Below are positions 14,950 through 23,788 of a stretch of 64,000 nucleotides of DNA, one piece after another. The position numbers and the translations under genes were made by a program. The stretch lies in NCBI RefSeq assembly GCF_009451885.1, contig NZ_WIAO01000020.1:43779-107778 (forward strand), given 5' to 3'. The first letter of the stretch is position 1. Every line of letters starts with the position of its first letter. The notes under the pieces are model-generated. The model was not told the origin of the DNA, made no database searches, and saw only the letters and a list, made by a program, of their open reading frames with translations. The stretch is from Glycomyces albidus. Lineage in GTDB: Bacteria; Actinomycetota; Actinomycetes; Mycobacteriales; Micromonosporaceae.

Positions 14950-16467
14950 TCACCCGGCGGAGGCCGGCTCCGGTTCGCGGTCCCGGGCCGTCCGGCGACG
15001 CACCAGGGCGGCCAAGGGCCACAGGGCGATCAGCGCGATGATCCCGTACACGGTCCACGAGACGGGCCCGCCGACGAGCCCGGAGAGGTCCCCGCCGGAG
15101 AGCTGGAGCGACATGCGCGCCTGCCGTTCGGCCATGGGGCCGAGGATGACGCCGACGATCATCGGCAGCATCGGGATCCCGAAGCGGCGCATGCCGAGTC
15201 CGATCAGGCCGAGCGCGAGCAGGATGTACAGCTCGAACGGCTGGCCGCTGGTCGCATACGCGCCCATCGACGCGAAGAACAGGATCCCGGCGAACAGGTA
15301 CGGCTTGGGAATGCGCAGCAGCTTCACCCAGATCGGGATCAGCGGCATGTTGAGCACCAGCAGCATCGCGTTCCCGACGAACAGCCCGGCGATGAGCGTC
15401 CACACGAGCGCCGACTCGTTCGCGAACAGGAGCGGCCCGGGCTGGATCCCGTAGGTCTGGAACGCGGCGAGCATGACCGCGGCGGTCGCGTTGCACGGCA
15501 GGCCGAGCGCGAGCATCGGCACGAGCGTCCCGGCGGCGGAGGCGTTGTTGGCGGCCTCCGGTCCCGCGACGCCTTCGATCGCGCCGTTGCCGAACTCCTG
15601 CTTGTGCTTCGAGAGGCGCCGCTCGGTCACGTACGACAGGAACGTCGGCACCTCCGCGCCGCCGGCGGGCACGGCCCCGAACGGGAAGCCGAGCGCGGAG
15701 CCGCGCAGCCACGGGCCCCACGATCGGCGCCAGTCGCTGCGGCCCATCCACACCCGGCCGACGGGGACGACCTCGTCCTTGCCGTTCCTGCGCCGGGCCG
15801 CGGTCCACAGTGCCTCGCCGACGGCGAACGCGCCGACCGCGACGACCACGATGTCGATGCCGTTCGCGAGTTCGGGGACGCCGTAGGTGAGGCGCTGCTG
15901 GCCGGTGACCGCGTCGATGCCGATGGTGCCGATGACGAGGCCGAGCAGGAGCGACGCGAAGCCGCGGACGCGGGAGGTGCCGAGCACGGACGCGGTCGCG
16001 ACGAGCGCGAGCACCATGATCGCGAAGTACTCGGGGGCGCCGAGGCCGATCGCGAAGTCGACGGTGATCGGGGTGACGAACACGAGGGCGACCGTGGCGA
16101 TGGTCCCGGCGACGAACGAGCCGATGGCGGCGGTCGCGAGGGCCTGGCCGCCGCGGCCGTTGCGGGCCATCTTGTAGCCCTCGAGGACGGTGACGACCGA
16201 CGACGACTGGCCGGGCGTGTTGAGCAGGATCGCGGTGGTGGAGCCGCCGTACATGCCGCCGTAGAAGATCCCGCCGAACATGATGAACGCCTGGGTCGGC
16301 TCCATCCCGTACGTGATGGGCAGCAGCAGGGCGATCGCCATCGCGGTCCCGAGGCCCGGGAGCATCCCGACGGCGGTGCCGATGGTGACCCCGATGAGGG
16401 CGATGAGCAGGTTGCCGGGGGTGAGGATCGCGGCGAAGCCGTCGAGGAGCGCGTTCATGTTGTCCAC
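14950..16467 (-). CDS. tctA: tripartite tricarboxylate transporter, large membrane subunit TctA
   Basis: A 505-residue polytopic protein with about 12 helices. The N-terminal family motif is [30 protein letters not shown], and [22 protein letters not shown] and [25 protein letters not shown] stretches are both typical of TctA (the latter here reads [14 protein letters not shown]). TctA is the main translocation subunit of TTT systems, which use an extracytoplasmic binding protein and an ion gradient to import citrate-like acids. It is the last gene of a tctC-tctB-tctA operon and starts 9 bp after tctB. Confidence 0.94.
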   Translation of the reverse strand: MDNMNALLDGFAAILTPGNLLIALIGVTIGTAVGMLPGLGTAMAIALLLPITYGMEPTQAFIMFGGIFYGGMYGGSTTAILLNTPGQSSSVVTVLEGYKMARNGRGGQALATAAIGSFVAGTIATVALVFVTPITVDFAIGLGAPEYFAIMVLALVATASVLGTSRVRGFASLLLGLVIGTIGIDAVTGQQRLTYGVPELANGIDIVVVAVGAFAVGEALWTAARRRNGKDEVVPVGRVWMGRSDWRRSWGPWLRGSALGFPFGAVPAGGAEVPTFLSYVTERRLSKHKQEFGNGAIEGVAGPEAANNASAAGTLVPMLALGLPCNATAAVMLAAFQTYGIQPGPLLFANESALVWTLIAGLFVGNAMLLVLNMPLIPIWVKLLRIPKPYLFAGILFFASMGAYATSGQPFELYILLALGLIGLGMRRFGIPMLPMIVGVILGPMAERQARMSLQLSGGDLSGLVGGPVSWTVYGIIALIALWPLAALVRRRTARDREPEPASAG

Positions 16468-16476
16468 GGCCGCCCC

Positions 16477-17064
16477 CTACAGGATTCCCTGGAGCACGCC
16501 GGCGGGCAGGGCGAGGCCCAGGCCGATGGCGAACCCGTAGAACGTGGCGAGGCCGAGCACGGCCGCAGCCGCGAGGGTGAGGAGGTACCTGCGGGAGCCG
16601 AGGACGATCGCCGAGCCCCAGAACAGGAGCGACCCGGAGATCACCCAGCCGAGCCAGTCGATGAGCAGCGCGTTGGCGGTGAACACCGCGCACAGCAGGC
16701 CGACGGTGGTGGCGTCGAACCGCTCGCCGGCGTGCGCGCCGCCGTCTTCGCCGTGGCCGCCGCGCAGGACGCTGACGGCGTAGCAGGCGGCGACGGCGAA
16801 CAGGAGGATCCCGAGGATGATCGGGACCGGTTTGGGGCCGATCGGGTCGTTGGAGGCGGAGAACCCGCCGAGGCGGGCGGCGTCGACGATCACGAGGACG
16901 CCGAGGACGGCGAGGAAGCCGCACACCCAGAGCTGCGCGAGGTCCCTGGGTGCGGGGGCGGTCTCGGCCGCGTCGTGCTCGGCCGGCCCGTTCTCGGGGA
17001 CCCGGTCTGCGGCGCGGTCTTCGGCGCCCGTCTCGGCGGTGGCCGCGTCGTGCTCGCCGGTCAT
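16477..17064 (-). CDS. tctB: tripartite tricarboxylate transporter, small membrane subunit TctB
   Basis: A 195-residue protein with an acidic, disordered cytoplasmic N-terminus of about 45 residues and then four helices in the TctB pattern (WVCGFLAVLGVLVIVDAARL, PIILGILLFAVAACYAVS and the C-terminal pair with LLIDWLGWVISGSLLFWGSAIVLG). The start overlaps the tctC stop by four bases (ATGA). The long charged N-terminus is longer than in most family members. Confidence 0.9.
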   Translation of the reverse strand: MTGEHDAATAETGAEDRAADRVPENGPAEHDAAETAPAPRDLAQLWVCGFLAVLGVLVIVDAARLGGFSASNDPIGPKPVPIILGILLFAVAACYAVSVLRGGHGEDGGAHAGERFDATTVGLLCAVFTANALLIDWLGWVISGSLLFWGSAIVLGSRRYLLTLAAAAVLGLATFYGFAIGLGLALPAGVLQGIL

Positions 17065-18056
17065 GCCAGGCCCAGTTCCTGCAGGGTGGCCGCGACCGTG
17101 GCGTCCTGCTCGGTGAGGAACGCGCCGAAGTCGTCGCCGGTGAGGAACGCGTCGGTCCAGCCCTGCTTCTCGAGCTCGTCCTGCCAGGCCGCCGACTCGT
17201 GCATCGCGGTGAGCGCGTCGGTCCACTTCTGGACGTCGGCGTCGGCGATGCCGGGAGGGGCGACCCAGCCGCGCCAGTTGGTGAACTCGAGGTCGATGCC
17301 GGACTCGGCGAACGTCGGCGCGTCGGGGACGACGTCGACGCGTTCGGCGCCGGACACGGCGAGGACCCGGAGCTGGCCGGCCTCGATCTGGTCGATGAAC
17401 TCGCCGACGCCGCTGGCGCCGAACGCGACCTTCGCGCCCAGGAGCGCGGGCAGGAGCTCGCCGCCGCCGTCGTAGGAGACGTAGTTGACCTGGGTCGGGT
17501 CGATGCCGACGGCCTTCGCGAGCTGCATCGGCAGCAGGTGGTCCGGTCCGCCGGGGGAGGAGCCGCCGCCGGCGGTGACGCCGGCGAGGTCGCCCGACCA
17601 GGCGGCGACGAGGTCGTCGATGGTCTGGAACGGGGAGGCGGTGGGTACGACGATGGCGCCGGACTCCTCGACGAGCTTCGCGAGCGGCGTGGTGCCGGTC
17701 AGCTTGGCTTCGGAGTTCTGCGTGTAGGAGGCGCCGACGACGCCGAGGCCCATCTGCATGGCGAGGTCGGCGTTGCCTTCCTCGCTGACGGTCCGCTGGA
17801 GGCCGACGGTGCCGCCGGCGCCTTCGAGGTTGAACACCTCGACGGCTTTGGCGATGCCCTCGTCCTCCATGATGCGGGCGATGGAGCGGGCGGTCGTGTC
17901 GTAGCCGCCGCCGGGGCTGTTGGGGACCATGATGCGCAGACCGGTGAGGGGTCCGTCGCCCGATTCGCTCTCGGCGGTGAGGCCGCATGCCGATGCCGCC
18001 GCGAGCGCCGGGACGGCCGCCGCAGCGCTGAGGAGGGCCCTCCGGTGAAATTTCAT
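17061..18056 (-). CDS. tctC: tripartite tricarboxylate transporter substrate-binding lipoprotein TctC
   Basis: A 331-residue Bug/TctC-type binding protein. The signal peptide ends in a lipobox-like AAASAC at about residues 19-24, so it is probably membrane-anchored. The mature part begins with LRIMVPNSPGGGYDTTAR, the Bug family substrate-loop signature, and GGGSSPGGPDHLL and GASGVGEFIDQIEAGQLRVLAVSG follow. The second carboxylate-binding Asp region is in DAPTFAESGIDLEF. The ligand is probably a carboxylic acid, with citrate only the family prototype. It is divergent from the sensor kinase gene with a 73-bp shared promoter region. Confidence 0.93.
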   Translation of the reverse strand: MKFHRRALLSAAAAVPALAAASACGLTAESESGDGPLTGLRIMVPNSPGGGYDTTARSIARIMEDEGIAKAVEVFNLEGAGGTVGLQRTVSEEGNADLAMQMGLGVVGASYTQNSEAKLTGTTPLAKLVEESGAIVVPTASPFQTIDDLVAAWSGDLAGVTAGGGSSPGGPDHLLPMQLAKAVGIDPTQVNYVSYDGGGELLPALLGAKVAFGASGVGEFIDQIEAGQLRVLAVSGAERVDVVPDAPTFAESGIDLEFTNWRGWVAPPGIADADVQKWTDALTAMHESAAWQDELEKQGWTDAFLTGDDFGAFLTEQDATVAATLQELGLA

Positions 18057-18129
18057 CGTGGTTGCTCTTTCATTTCGAGGGTGGTGTGAGAGACGATGGT
18101 CACCCTGGCGCGGCCCCTGCGTCAGCCTT

Positions 18130-19872
18130 GTGTCCGTATCGATCATTGAGTTCATTGTGTTCAGGCCGCCCGCATTCCGTCCGCTGCACCGTCCGCTGCT
18201 CCGCCCAGCGGCGCTTCGCCCGACCCTCGCCGGCCAGCTCTTGCTGTTCCAGCTCACCGTGATCCTGCTGGTGCTCGCGGCGGTCGCCGGCCTGTCGCTG
18301 GCGCAGTCGGCGGCGGTGTTCGACGCCGAGCAGGGGCGGCGGGTCACGCAGCTGGCCGAGTCCCTGGCCGCGTCGGAGCTGGTGCGCGGGCGGCTCCCGG
18401 AGCCGGCGCCGGCGCAGACGCTGGCGCCGCAGATCCAGGCCGACCTCGAGCGCTGGCAGGTGTCGTCGGTGACGGTGGCCGACGCGGAGGGCACGGTGGT
18501 GGCGTCGACGAACCCGCTGCTGATCGGGACGCGGCTGCCGCTCGGCGCAGGCGTCCTGGAGGGCCGGGGCTGGCGCGGGGAGGTCGACCTCGGGGGCCGG
18601 ACCGAGCTGGTGGGGCAGGCGCCGGTGCTCAGCGCCGAGGACGGGAGCCTCGGGGTGCAGCTCGGGGTGGCGGTGGTCGGCCGGGAGGTGCCGTCGCTGC
18701 GGGAGCTGCTGGTGGAGGCGACGCCGACGCTGCTGCTGTACCTGGGGGTGGCGAGCGTTCTCGGCGTCGCCGGGTCGTGGCTGCTCGCGCGGCGGATCAA
18801 GCGGCAGACGTTCGGGATGGAGCCCAGGGAGATCGCGGGGCTCGCCGAGCACCGGGAGGCGATGCTGTACGGGATCGCCGAGGGCGTGATCGCGCTGGAC
18901 GACCAGCACCGGGTGACGCTCGTGAACGATGTGGGGCGGCGGCTGCTGGACCTGCCGGACGGCGCGGTCGGCCGCACCCTCGACGACCTGGACCTCACGG
19001 GGCGGCTCCGGGACGTCCTCTCGGGGACCGTGACCGGTTCCGACCAGGTGGTGCTGCAGGGGAACCGGGTCCTGGTCGTGAACCGGATGCCGGTGGCGAA
19101 GGACGGGCGGGCGCTGGGGGCGGTCGCGACGCTGCGCGACCGGACCGAGCTCGCGCAGCTCGAACGCGACCTGGGGTCGTTCCGGTCCACGGCGGAGGCG
19201 CTGCGGGCGCAGGCGCACGAGTTCGACAACAAGCTGCACACCATCTCGGGGCTGATCCAGATCGGGGAGCAGGAGGAGGTGGTCCGGTACATCGACGCGC
19301 TCAACCGGCACCGGCAGTCCCTGGACCTGTCGATCGGCGAGCCGATCCGCGACAAGGCGATCGCTGCGCTCCTGATGGCGAAGTCGGCGCAGGCGTCCGA
19401 GCGGCAGGTGCGTCTCGAGGTCGCCGAGGGCAGCGCGCTCGGGCCGCTCGCGCCGGCCGATTCGGCGGACGTCGGCACGGTCCTCGGCAATCTCGTCGAC
19501 AACGCCGTGGACGCGGCGGCGGGGACGCGGGCGGCGCTCCCGGCCGCCGAGGCGTGGGTGTCGGTCGACCTCCGCGAATCCGAAGGGGCCGTGCGCATCA
19601 CGGTGACCGACTCGGGTCCGGGCGTCCCGCCCGAGACCGCCGAGGAGGTGTTCGCGCACGGTTTCACCACGAAGGCGGCGGCCGGGGAGCACGGGATCGG
19701 GCTGGCGCTCACGAAGCTCGTGTGCGAGCATCACGGCGGCGGCGTGGACGTCGCGAACACCGCCGGCGGCGCCCGTTTCACGGCGGTGCTGCCGCTGCTC
19801 GGCGACGCGTCCGGGCCGTCCGGGCGCCGCCGCGCCCGCCCCGCCCGCCCGCTGGCCGAGGAGCCGACATGA
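18130..19872 (+). CDS. CitA/DcuS-type sensor histidine kinase
   Basis: About 580 residues. The first helix (residues about 37-58) is followed by an extracytoplasmic sensor domain of about 135 residues with VTVADAEGTVVASTNPLLIG, the CitA/DcuS PAS-like signature. Then come a second helix (about 197-217), a cytoplasmic PAS domain (EAMLYGIAEGVIALDDQHRVTLVN), the phosphoacceptor His in RAQAHEFDNKLHTISGLI and HATPase motifs LGNLVDNAVDAA, DSGPGVP and GEHGIGLALTK. It probably senses the acid imported by TctCBA and passes phosphate to the next gene product. GTG 18130 is chosen, but no Shine-Dalgarno helps, and a nearby GTG at about 18157 is possible. Confidence 0.9.
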   Translation: MSVSIIEFIVFRPPAFRPLHRPLLRPAALRPTLAGQLLLFQLTVILLVLAAVAGLSLAQSAAVFDAEQGRRVTQLAESLAASELVRGRLPEPAPAQTLAPQIQADLERWQVSSVTVADAEGTVVASTNPLLIGTRLPLGAGVLEGRGWRGEVDLGGRTELVGQAPVLSAEDGSLGVQLGVAVVGREVPSLRELLVEATPTLLLYLGVASVLGVAGSWLLARRIKRQTFGMEPREIAGLAEHREAMLYGIAEGVIALDDQHRVTLVNDVGRRLLDLPDGAVGRTLDDLDLTGRLRDVLSGTVTGSDQVVLQGNRVLVVNRMPVAKDGRALGAVATLRDRTELAQLERDLGSFRSTAEALRAQAHEFDNKLHTISGLIQIGEQEEVVRYIDALNRHRQSLDLSIGEPIRDKAIAALLMAKSAQASERQVRLEVAEGSALGPLAPADSADVGTVLGNLVDNAVDAAAGTRAALPAAEAWVSVDLRESEGAVRITVTDSGPGVPPETAEEVFAHGFTTKAAAGEHGIGLALTKLVCEHHGGGVDVANTAGGARFTAVLPLLGDASGPSGRRRARPARPLAEEPT

Positions 19873-20528
19873 TCGATGTGCTGGTCGTCGACGACGACTT
19901 CCGCCTCGTGAACATCCACCGCGGCTTCGTCGAGCGCACCCCCGGGTTCCGGGTGGTGGCGTCGGCCCGCTCCGGGGAGGAGACCCTCGCCGCGCTCGAG
20001 GAGCACCGCCCGGACCTGGTGCTGCTCGACCTGTACCTGCCGGACGTGTTCGGGCTCGACCTGGTGCGGCGCATGCGCGCCGAGGGGCACGAGACCGACG
20101 TCTTCGTCATCTCCGCGGCCCGCGAGGCCGACGCCGTCCGGGCCGCGGTCCGCCTCGGCGTCGTCTCGTACCTGCTCAAGCCGTTCGGCTTCGACGAGTT
20201 CCAGGAGCGCCTGGAGCAGTACGCGAACCGGCGGGCCGGGCTCGCCATGGCCGTCCGGGACCAGGCCGACGTCGACCGGGCGTTCGAGCGGACCGGGTCG
20301 GCGGCGGCGATGCCGAAGGGGTTCAGCGCCGAGACGGCCCAGCTCGTGGAGGCCACGCTCCGGGAGGCGGAGGGGTCGCTGTCGGCGGCCGAGTGCGCCG
20401 AGCGCATCGGCGTCTCGCGGGTGAGCGCCCGCCGCTACCTGGAGCAGCTCGCCGAGCGCGGCCGGGCCGAGGTCGCGTTGAGGTACGCCGGCCGCGGCCG
20501 CCCCGAGCGCCGCTACACCTGGCGTTAG
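19869..20528 (+). CDS. CitB/DctR-type response regulator
   Basis: A 219-residue two-domain regulator. The receiver has acidic pocket residues DDD at 8-10, phosphoacceptor Asp54 in LVLLDLYLP and the conserved Lys in LLKPFGF. The C-terminal half carries a helix-turn-helix (AAECAERIGVSRVSARRYLEQL) followed by a wing that reads VALRYAGRGRPERRY, as in DcuR/CitB proteins. The start overlaps the kinase stop by four bases. The most likely target is the tctCBA promoter directly across the divergent gap. Confidence 0.92.
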   Translation: MIDVLVVDDDFRLVNIHRGFVERTPGFRVVASARSGEETLAALEEHRPDLVLLDLYLPDVFGLDLVRRMRAEGHETDVFVISAAREADAVRAAVRLGVVSYLLKPFGFDEFQERLEQYANRRAGLAMAVRDQADVDRAFERTGSAAAMPKGFSAETAQLVEATLREAEGSLSAAECAERIGVSRVSARRYLEQLAERGRAEVALRYAGRGRPERRYTWR

Positions 20529-21559
20529 GACCGGCCGGCTTCGCCGCGCGTGAATGCCGCTTCGACCGCGTCGAGGTTCGCGGTCCACCAGCGCAGGAGC
20601 CGCTCGTCGGAGAAGAAGACGCGGTCGCTCGCCGTGCGGTCCAGGTAGTAGTGGTATTTCAAGTGCCACACGGAGGTCAGCAGTCGCCACCAGCGGCGCC
20701 GGGCGGCGTCGGCGAGGGCGTCGGACCCGATGCCGGCGACGGTCCGGTACCCGGCGACGAGTGCGGCGACGTTGTCGAGGTCGATGCGCCCGTCGGGGAG
20801 CGCGAACTGGTAGGTGGCGGCGCGCACGATCTCTTCGCCGTACGGGTTGGGGCGCACCCGGTCCCAGTCGAGGACGGCGGCGATGCGGTCGCCGCGCCAG
20901 AGCAGGTTCCAGTTCTGGCAGTCGCCGTGCGTCCAGCCGGCCGGCCCGGCGGGCGGGTCCTCGGAGGGCCGCAGGCGCTCGTGGGCGGCGATGAGGTCGA
21001 GGCGGCTGCGCAGCAGCGGTTCGGCGGCGCGGTCGAACGCGTCGGGTTCGGCGCGGGCGGCGATCTGGTCGAGGTAGTCGCCGATGCGGTCGTGCGCGGT
21101 CGCGACCGTGGGCGGCCCTTCGGTGCTCGGACCGGCCTCGGGGAGCAGGCCGGGGCGGGCCAGCGCGGTGTGGATCCGGCCGATGACCGCGCCCATGTGG
21201 AAGGAGGTGCCGGCGTCCATGTCGGGTCCGAGGAGGTGGGTGCCGTCGATCCAGGGGGTGAGGTAGTAGCCGTGTCCGCCGATCTCGGCGACGGTGGTGC
21301 CGTCGGCGGCGGGGACCGCCGCCGCGACGGGGACGCCGTCGGCAGCGACCGAGGCCGTGAGTGCGAGGCTGCGCCGGGCCGAGTCGGGGTCGAGCGCGTC
21401 GAGTTCTTTGAGCGCGAACGCGCCCGCGTCGGTGTCCAGGCGCCAGTTGCGGTTCAGCAGTCCGTCGGGCAGGTACCGGCAGGCGGTGACGGTGCCGAGG
21501 CGGTAGGCGCGGGCGATCGGGTCGAGTCCGGCGCGCGGGCGGGGTTCGGGTGGGGCCAC
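20525..21559 (-). CDS. aminoglycoside phosphotransferase-family kinase
   Basis: A 344-residue APH/ChoK-fold small-molecule kinase. It shows LNRNWRLDTDAGAFALKEL (glycine loop and ATP lysine), the catalytic loop WTHGDCQNWNLLW and the metal-binding Asp in AVLDWDRVRPNPYG. Family members phosphorylate aminoglycosides, homoserine, choline or other alcohols, and the substrate is not evident here. The gene overlaps the end of the response regulator by four bases on the opposite strand, with no room for a terminator between the two. Confidence 0.85.
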   Translation of the reverse strand: MAPPEPRPRAGLDPIARAYRLGTVTACRYLPDGLLNRNWRLDTDAGAFALKELDALDPDSARRSLALTASVAADGVPVAAAVPAADGTTVAEIGGHGYYLTPWIDGTHLLGPDMDAGTSFHMGAVIGRIHTALARPGLLPEAGPSTEGPPTVATAHDRIGDYLDQIAARAEPDAFDRAAEPLLRSRLDLIAAHERLRPSEDPPAGPAGWTHGDCQNWNLLWRGDRIAAVLDWDRVRPNPYGEEIVRAATYQFALPDGRIDLDNVAALVAGYRTVAGIGSDALADAARRRWWRLLTSVWHLKYHYYLDRTASDRVFFSDERLLRWWTANLDAVEAAFTRGEAGRS

Positions 21560-21706
21560 CGCGAAAGGCTACCGGCGGGGGCCGGGCGGCGCATCGGTGT
21601 TTTGGTCCGGGAGGGCGGAGGAGGGGCTGTGAATGGGGAACGGCCGGGCGGGTGCCCGGCCGCGGATGCTGCCCGTGCCGCAATGGTCTGCGGCCGAGCG
21701 GTGGTG

Positions 21707-21782
21707 TGGTGGAGTCTAGGGGAATCGAACCCCTAACCCCCGCCTTGCAAAGGCGGTGCTCTGCCAATTGAGCTAAGACCCC
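21707..21782 (-). tRNA. tRNA-Ala (TGC), CCA encoded
   Basis: A full cloverleaf on the minus strand: acceptor GGGGTCT with AGACTCC, giving the G3-U70 wobble pair that identifies alanine tRNA. The anticodon loop CTTTGCAAG carries TGC and the T-loop reads GGTTCGATTCC. The encoded CCA is at 21709-21707. It is adjacent to tRNA-Ile downstream of gyrA, as in other actinobacteria. Confidence 0.96.
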
Positions 21783-21883
21783 TGGGACGGCCGGCGGTGA
21801 GACCGGACCGTTCGAGTATCCCCGCTGCGCACGGGGCAACAGCGAGGATACCCGCAGCGCAGTGAGTTGGCTAACGCGATCCG

Positions 21884-22015
21884 CTAGCGCACGTCCTCCG
21901 CGGAGGTGGTGGCCTCGTGCCACAGGGTGCGGTCGTCGTTGATCGACTTGACCTTCTTGGCGACCACGAACGCGACCGTCGCCACCCCGGCGACGATCAA
22001 GATCTTCTTCCACAT
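21884..22015 (-). CDS. DLW-39 family small membrane peptide
   Basis: A 43-residue peptide beginning MWKKILIVAGVATVAFVVAK, a single hydrophobic helix, followed by a basic stretch and DDRTLWHEATT. This fits the DLW-39 family, a short actinobacterial protein of unknown role that is regularly found beside the tRNA-Ile/tRNA-Ala pair near gyrA. A canonical start and stop and this context support that it is real despite its size. Confidence 0.8.
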   Translation of the reverse strand: MWKKILIVAGVATVAFVVAKKVKSINDDRTLWHEATTSAEDVR

Positions 22016-22136
22016 GGACCCAGGCCCCCTATATCAGAGATTGCCGCGTACAGCAATGCCGCGGTCGGCATCGCGCGATGCGCCTCAGCATAGCGAACTG
22101 CGGCGCGCCGGACCGCCGGGCCGGTCCCCCGCGGGC

Positions 22137-22721
22137 TCAGTGTCTGATTCCGGGCGTGTCGGTTTCGGGTGTGAAGAAGGTCTTGGCGGCGGCGAGGGCG
22201 GCGTCGTCGCGCAGGACCTGGCCGGGGCGGGATCCGCAGCCGAGGAGGACGCCGCGCCAGTCCATGCCCATGTACTCGGCGGAGAGGCGCAGGGTGCCGG
22301 CGAGCGGGGCGGCGGCGGCGGGGTCGTCGTCGCCTTGGACGGTGACGGCCCAGAGGCGGCGGCCGCGCATGCGGGCCTTGAAGTCGAGGCCGGGGACGCG
22401 CAGCCACCCCGACCAGTAGTCGAGGTAGTTCTTGATCGAGCCGCTCACCGAGTACCAGTACAGCGGGGAGGCGATCACGATGTCGGTGGCGGCGAGGGTC
22501 GCGTCCTGGACCGTCCGCTCGGGTCCTGTGGCGGGCGGGGTGGTGCCGTCGCCGGTGTGCCGGAGGTCCTTGAAGGGCGGGAGGGCGAGGTCGGCGAGGC
22601 GGATCCACTCCTGGGCGGCCTCGGGTTCGAGGTGTTCGGCGGCGGCGCGGGCGAGGGTCTCGGTGTTGCCGCCGGTGCGGGCGCTGCCGAGGAGGAACAG
22701 GAACGAGCGGGGCGAGGGCAT
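22137..22721 (-). CDS. NAD(P)H-dependent FMN reductase / flavodoxin-fold oxidoreductase
   Basis: A 194-residue flavodoxin-like protein. The N-terminus FLFLLGSARTGGNTETLAR is the FMN phosphate-binding loop. SPLYWYSVSGSIKNYLDYWSG is the second FMN-contacting segment typical of the NADPH-dependent FMN reductase (WrbA/YieF/IsiB-like) class. The rest includes GDDDP and RLSAEYMGMDWRGVLLG, which match multimeric flavodoxin-like quinone reductases. The physiological electron acceptor is unknown. Confidence 0.86.
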   Translation of the reverse strand: MPSPRSFLFLLGSARTGGNTETLARAAAEHLEPEAAQEWIRLADLALPPFKDLRHTGDGTTPPATGPERTVQDATLAATDIVIASPLYWYSVSGSIKNYLDYWSGWLRVPGLDFKARMRGRRLWAVTVQGDDDPAAAAPLAGTLRLSAEYMGMDWRGVLLGCGSRPGQVLRDDAALAAAKTFFTPETDTPGIRH

Positions 22722-22804
22722 GGGCGTGCTTTCGAGCGGCGGGACGGGACGAGGCGGGGTCTCCCGGTTCAAGGCCCGGGCCGGGCCCGGGTATTCCGGG
22801 CAAG

Positions 22805-22829
22805 AAAAAACCCGCCGGTCACCGGCGGG
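22805..22829 (-). terminator. rho-independent terminator after tRNA-Ile
   Basis: On the minus strand CCCGCCGGTGACCGGCGGG forms a tight hairpin followed by six T, starting three bases after the tRNA 3' end. Confidence 0.9.
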
Positions 22830-22832
22830 TGT

Positions 22833-22909
22833 TGGTGGGCGTACCAAGACTCGAACTTGGGACCTTCGAGTTATCAGCTCGACGCTCTAACCACCTGAGC
22901 TATACGCCC
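22833..22909 (-). tRNA. tRNA-Ile (GAT), CCA encoded
   Basis: Minus-strand cloverleaf with acceptor GGGCGTA and TACGCCC, D-stem AGCTCAGGTGGTTAGAGC, anticodon loop CTGATAA carrying GAT and T-arm GGTTCGAGTC-type sequence (here AAGTTCGAGTCTT). The encoded CCA is at 22835-22833. It follows the gyrA/DUF3566 operon, as in mycobacteria. Confidence 0.96.
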
Positions 22910-23035
22910 TTGCAGGTTGCGAGGCCGGGGACCTGGGGTCTCATCGGCGACGCTGAGAAAGATTACCCCATCATCGTTCCAGCGGCGAATCAGGGCCCCT
23001 CCGGGGAGGGACGGGCATCACTGGGCGGGAACGCA

Positions 23036-23069
23036 GGTGCGCCCGCGGCCGTCCGGCCGCGGGCGCACC
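23036..23069 (-). terminator. hairpin at end of gyrB-gyrA-DUF3566 operon
   Basis: A perfect 15-bp inverted repeat (GGTGCGCCCGCGGCC and complement, 4-base loop) starting 9 bp after the DUF3566 stop. No T-run. Confidence 0.7.
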
Positions 23070-23077
23070 GGTACTCG

Positions 23078-23788
23078 CTAGTCGCGTTCGGCGAGGGTGA
23101 CCTCGACGCCGCCGACGAGGTCGGCGCAGACGTTGTAGATGAACGAGCCGAGTGTGGCCAGCGCGGTGAACAGGACCATGTTGACGACGCCGAGCAGGGC
23201 GGCGGCCCCGATGACGCCCTTCGCGGTGATCCGGAAGTCCTCCGCGGGGGTGCCCGAGTCGGCGTTGGTGCCCATGAGCATCTGCAGCATGTCGTTGACG
23301 GTGTCGAACACGCCCATCGCGTCGAGGGCGATGTAGAGGACGGTGGTCGCCACGACCATGACGATGAAGAGCACGATCGACACGGCGAACGCGAATTTCA
23401 TCACCGACCACGGGTCGATGCGCTTGAGCCGCAGGCGGGCCCGGCGGGGGCCGCGTGCGGTGGCCTGGCTGACGGCCGCGCGGGCGGCGCGGACCGCGTC
23501 GGCGACGCGCGCCGACGAGGCGACGCCGGCGGCCTGGTTGGCCGCGGTGTTGCCGGTGGGCCCGGTGGGGATCGGGATCGCCTCCGGGGTGACCGGGGGC
23601 GGTGTCATGCCCGGCGGGCGCCGCAGTGTCAGCGTCTGGTCCTGTGCGGGCGCAGGGGCCGGTTCGGGGGCGGCGTCGGAAGCCGACGGTCCCGCTTCCG
23701 GCTCTGCGGCTGCGGACGGTTCGGAGGGCAGCTCCGGCACGTCGTCGTCGCGCTCGGTCTCCGCTGCGGTGGCCTTCGCGTCGGTCAT
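23078..23788 (-). CDS. DUF3566 domain membrane protein
   Basis: A 236-residue protein. Residues 1 to about 120 are acidic then Pro/Ala-rich and probably disordered. The C-terminal half is a DUF3566 domain with two helices (FAFAVSIVLFIVMVVATTVLYIAL and GAAALLGVVNMVLFTALATLGSFIYN), the second followed by DLVGGVEVTLAERD, the conserved C-terminal signature. It is the counterpart of mycobacterial Rv0007, directly after gyrA, and starts one base before the gyrA stop codon in transcript order, so the two are probably cotranslated. The function is unknown; a cell-envelope role is often supposed. Confidence 0.88.
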   Translation of the reverse strand: MTDAKATAAETERDDDVPELPSEPSAAAEPEAGPSASDAAPEPAPAPAQDQTLTLRRPPGMTPPPVTPEAIPIPTGPTGNTAANQAAGVASSARVADAVRAARAAVSQATARGPRRARLRLKRIDPWSVMKFAFAVSIVLFIVMVVATTVLYIALDAMGVFDTVNDMLQMLMGTNADSGTPAEDFRITAKGVIGAAALLGVVNMVLFTALATLGSFIYNVCADLVGGVEVTLAERD

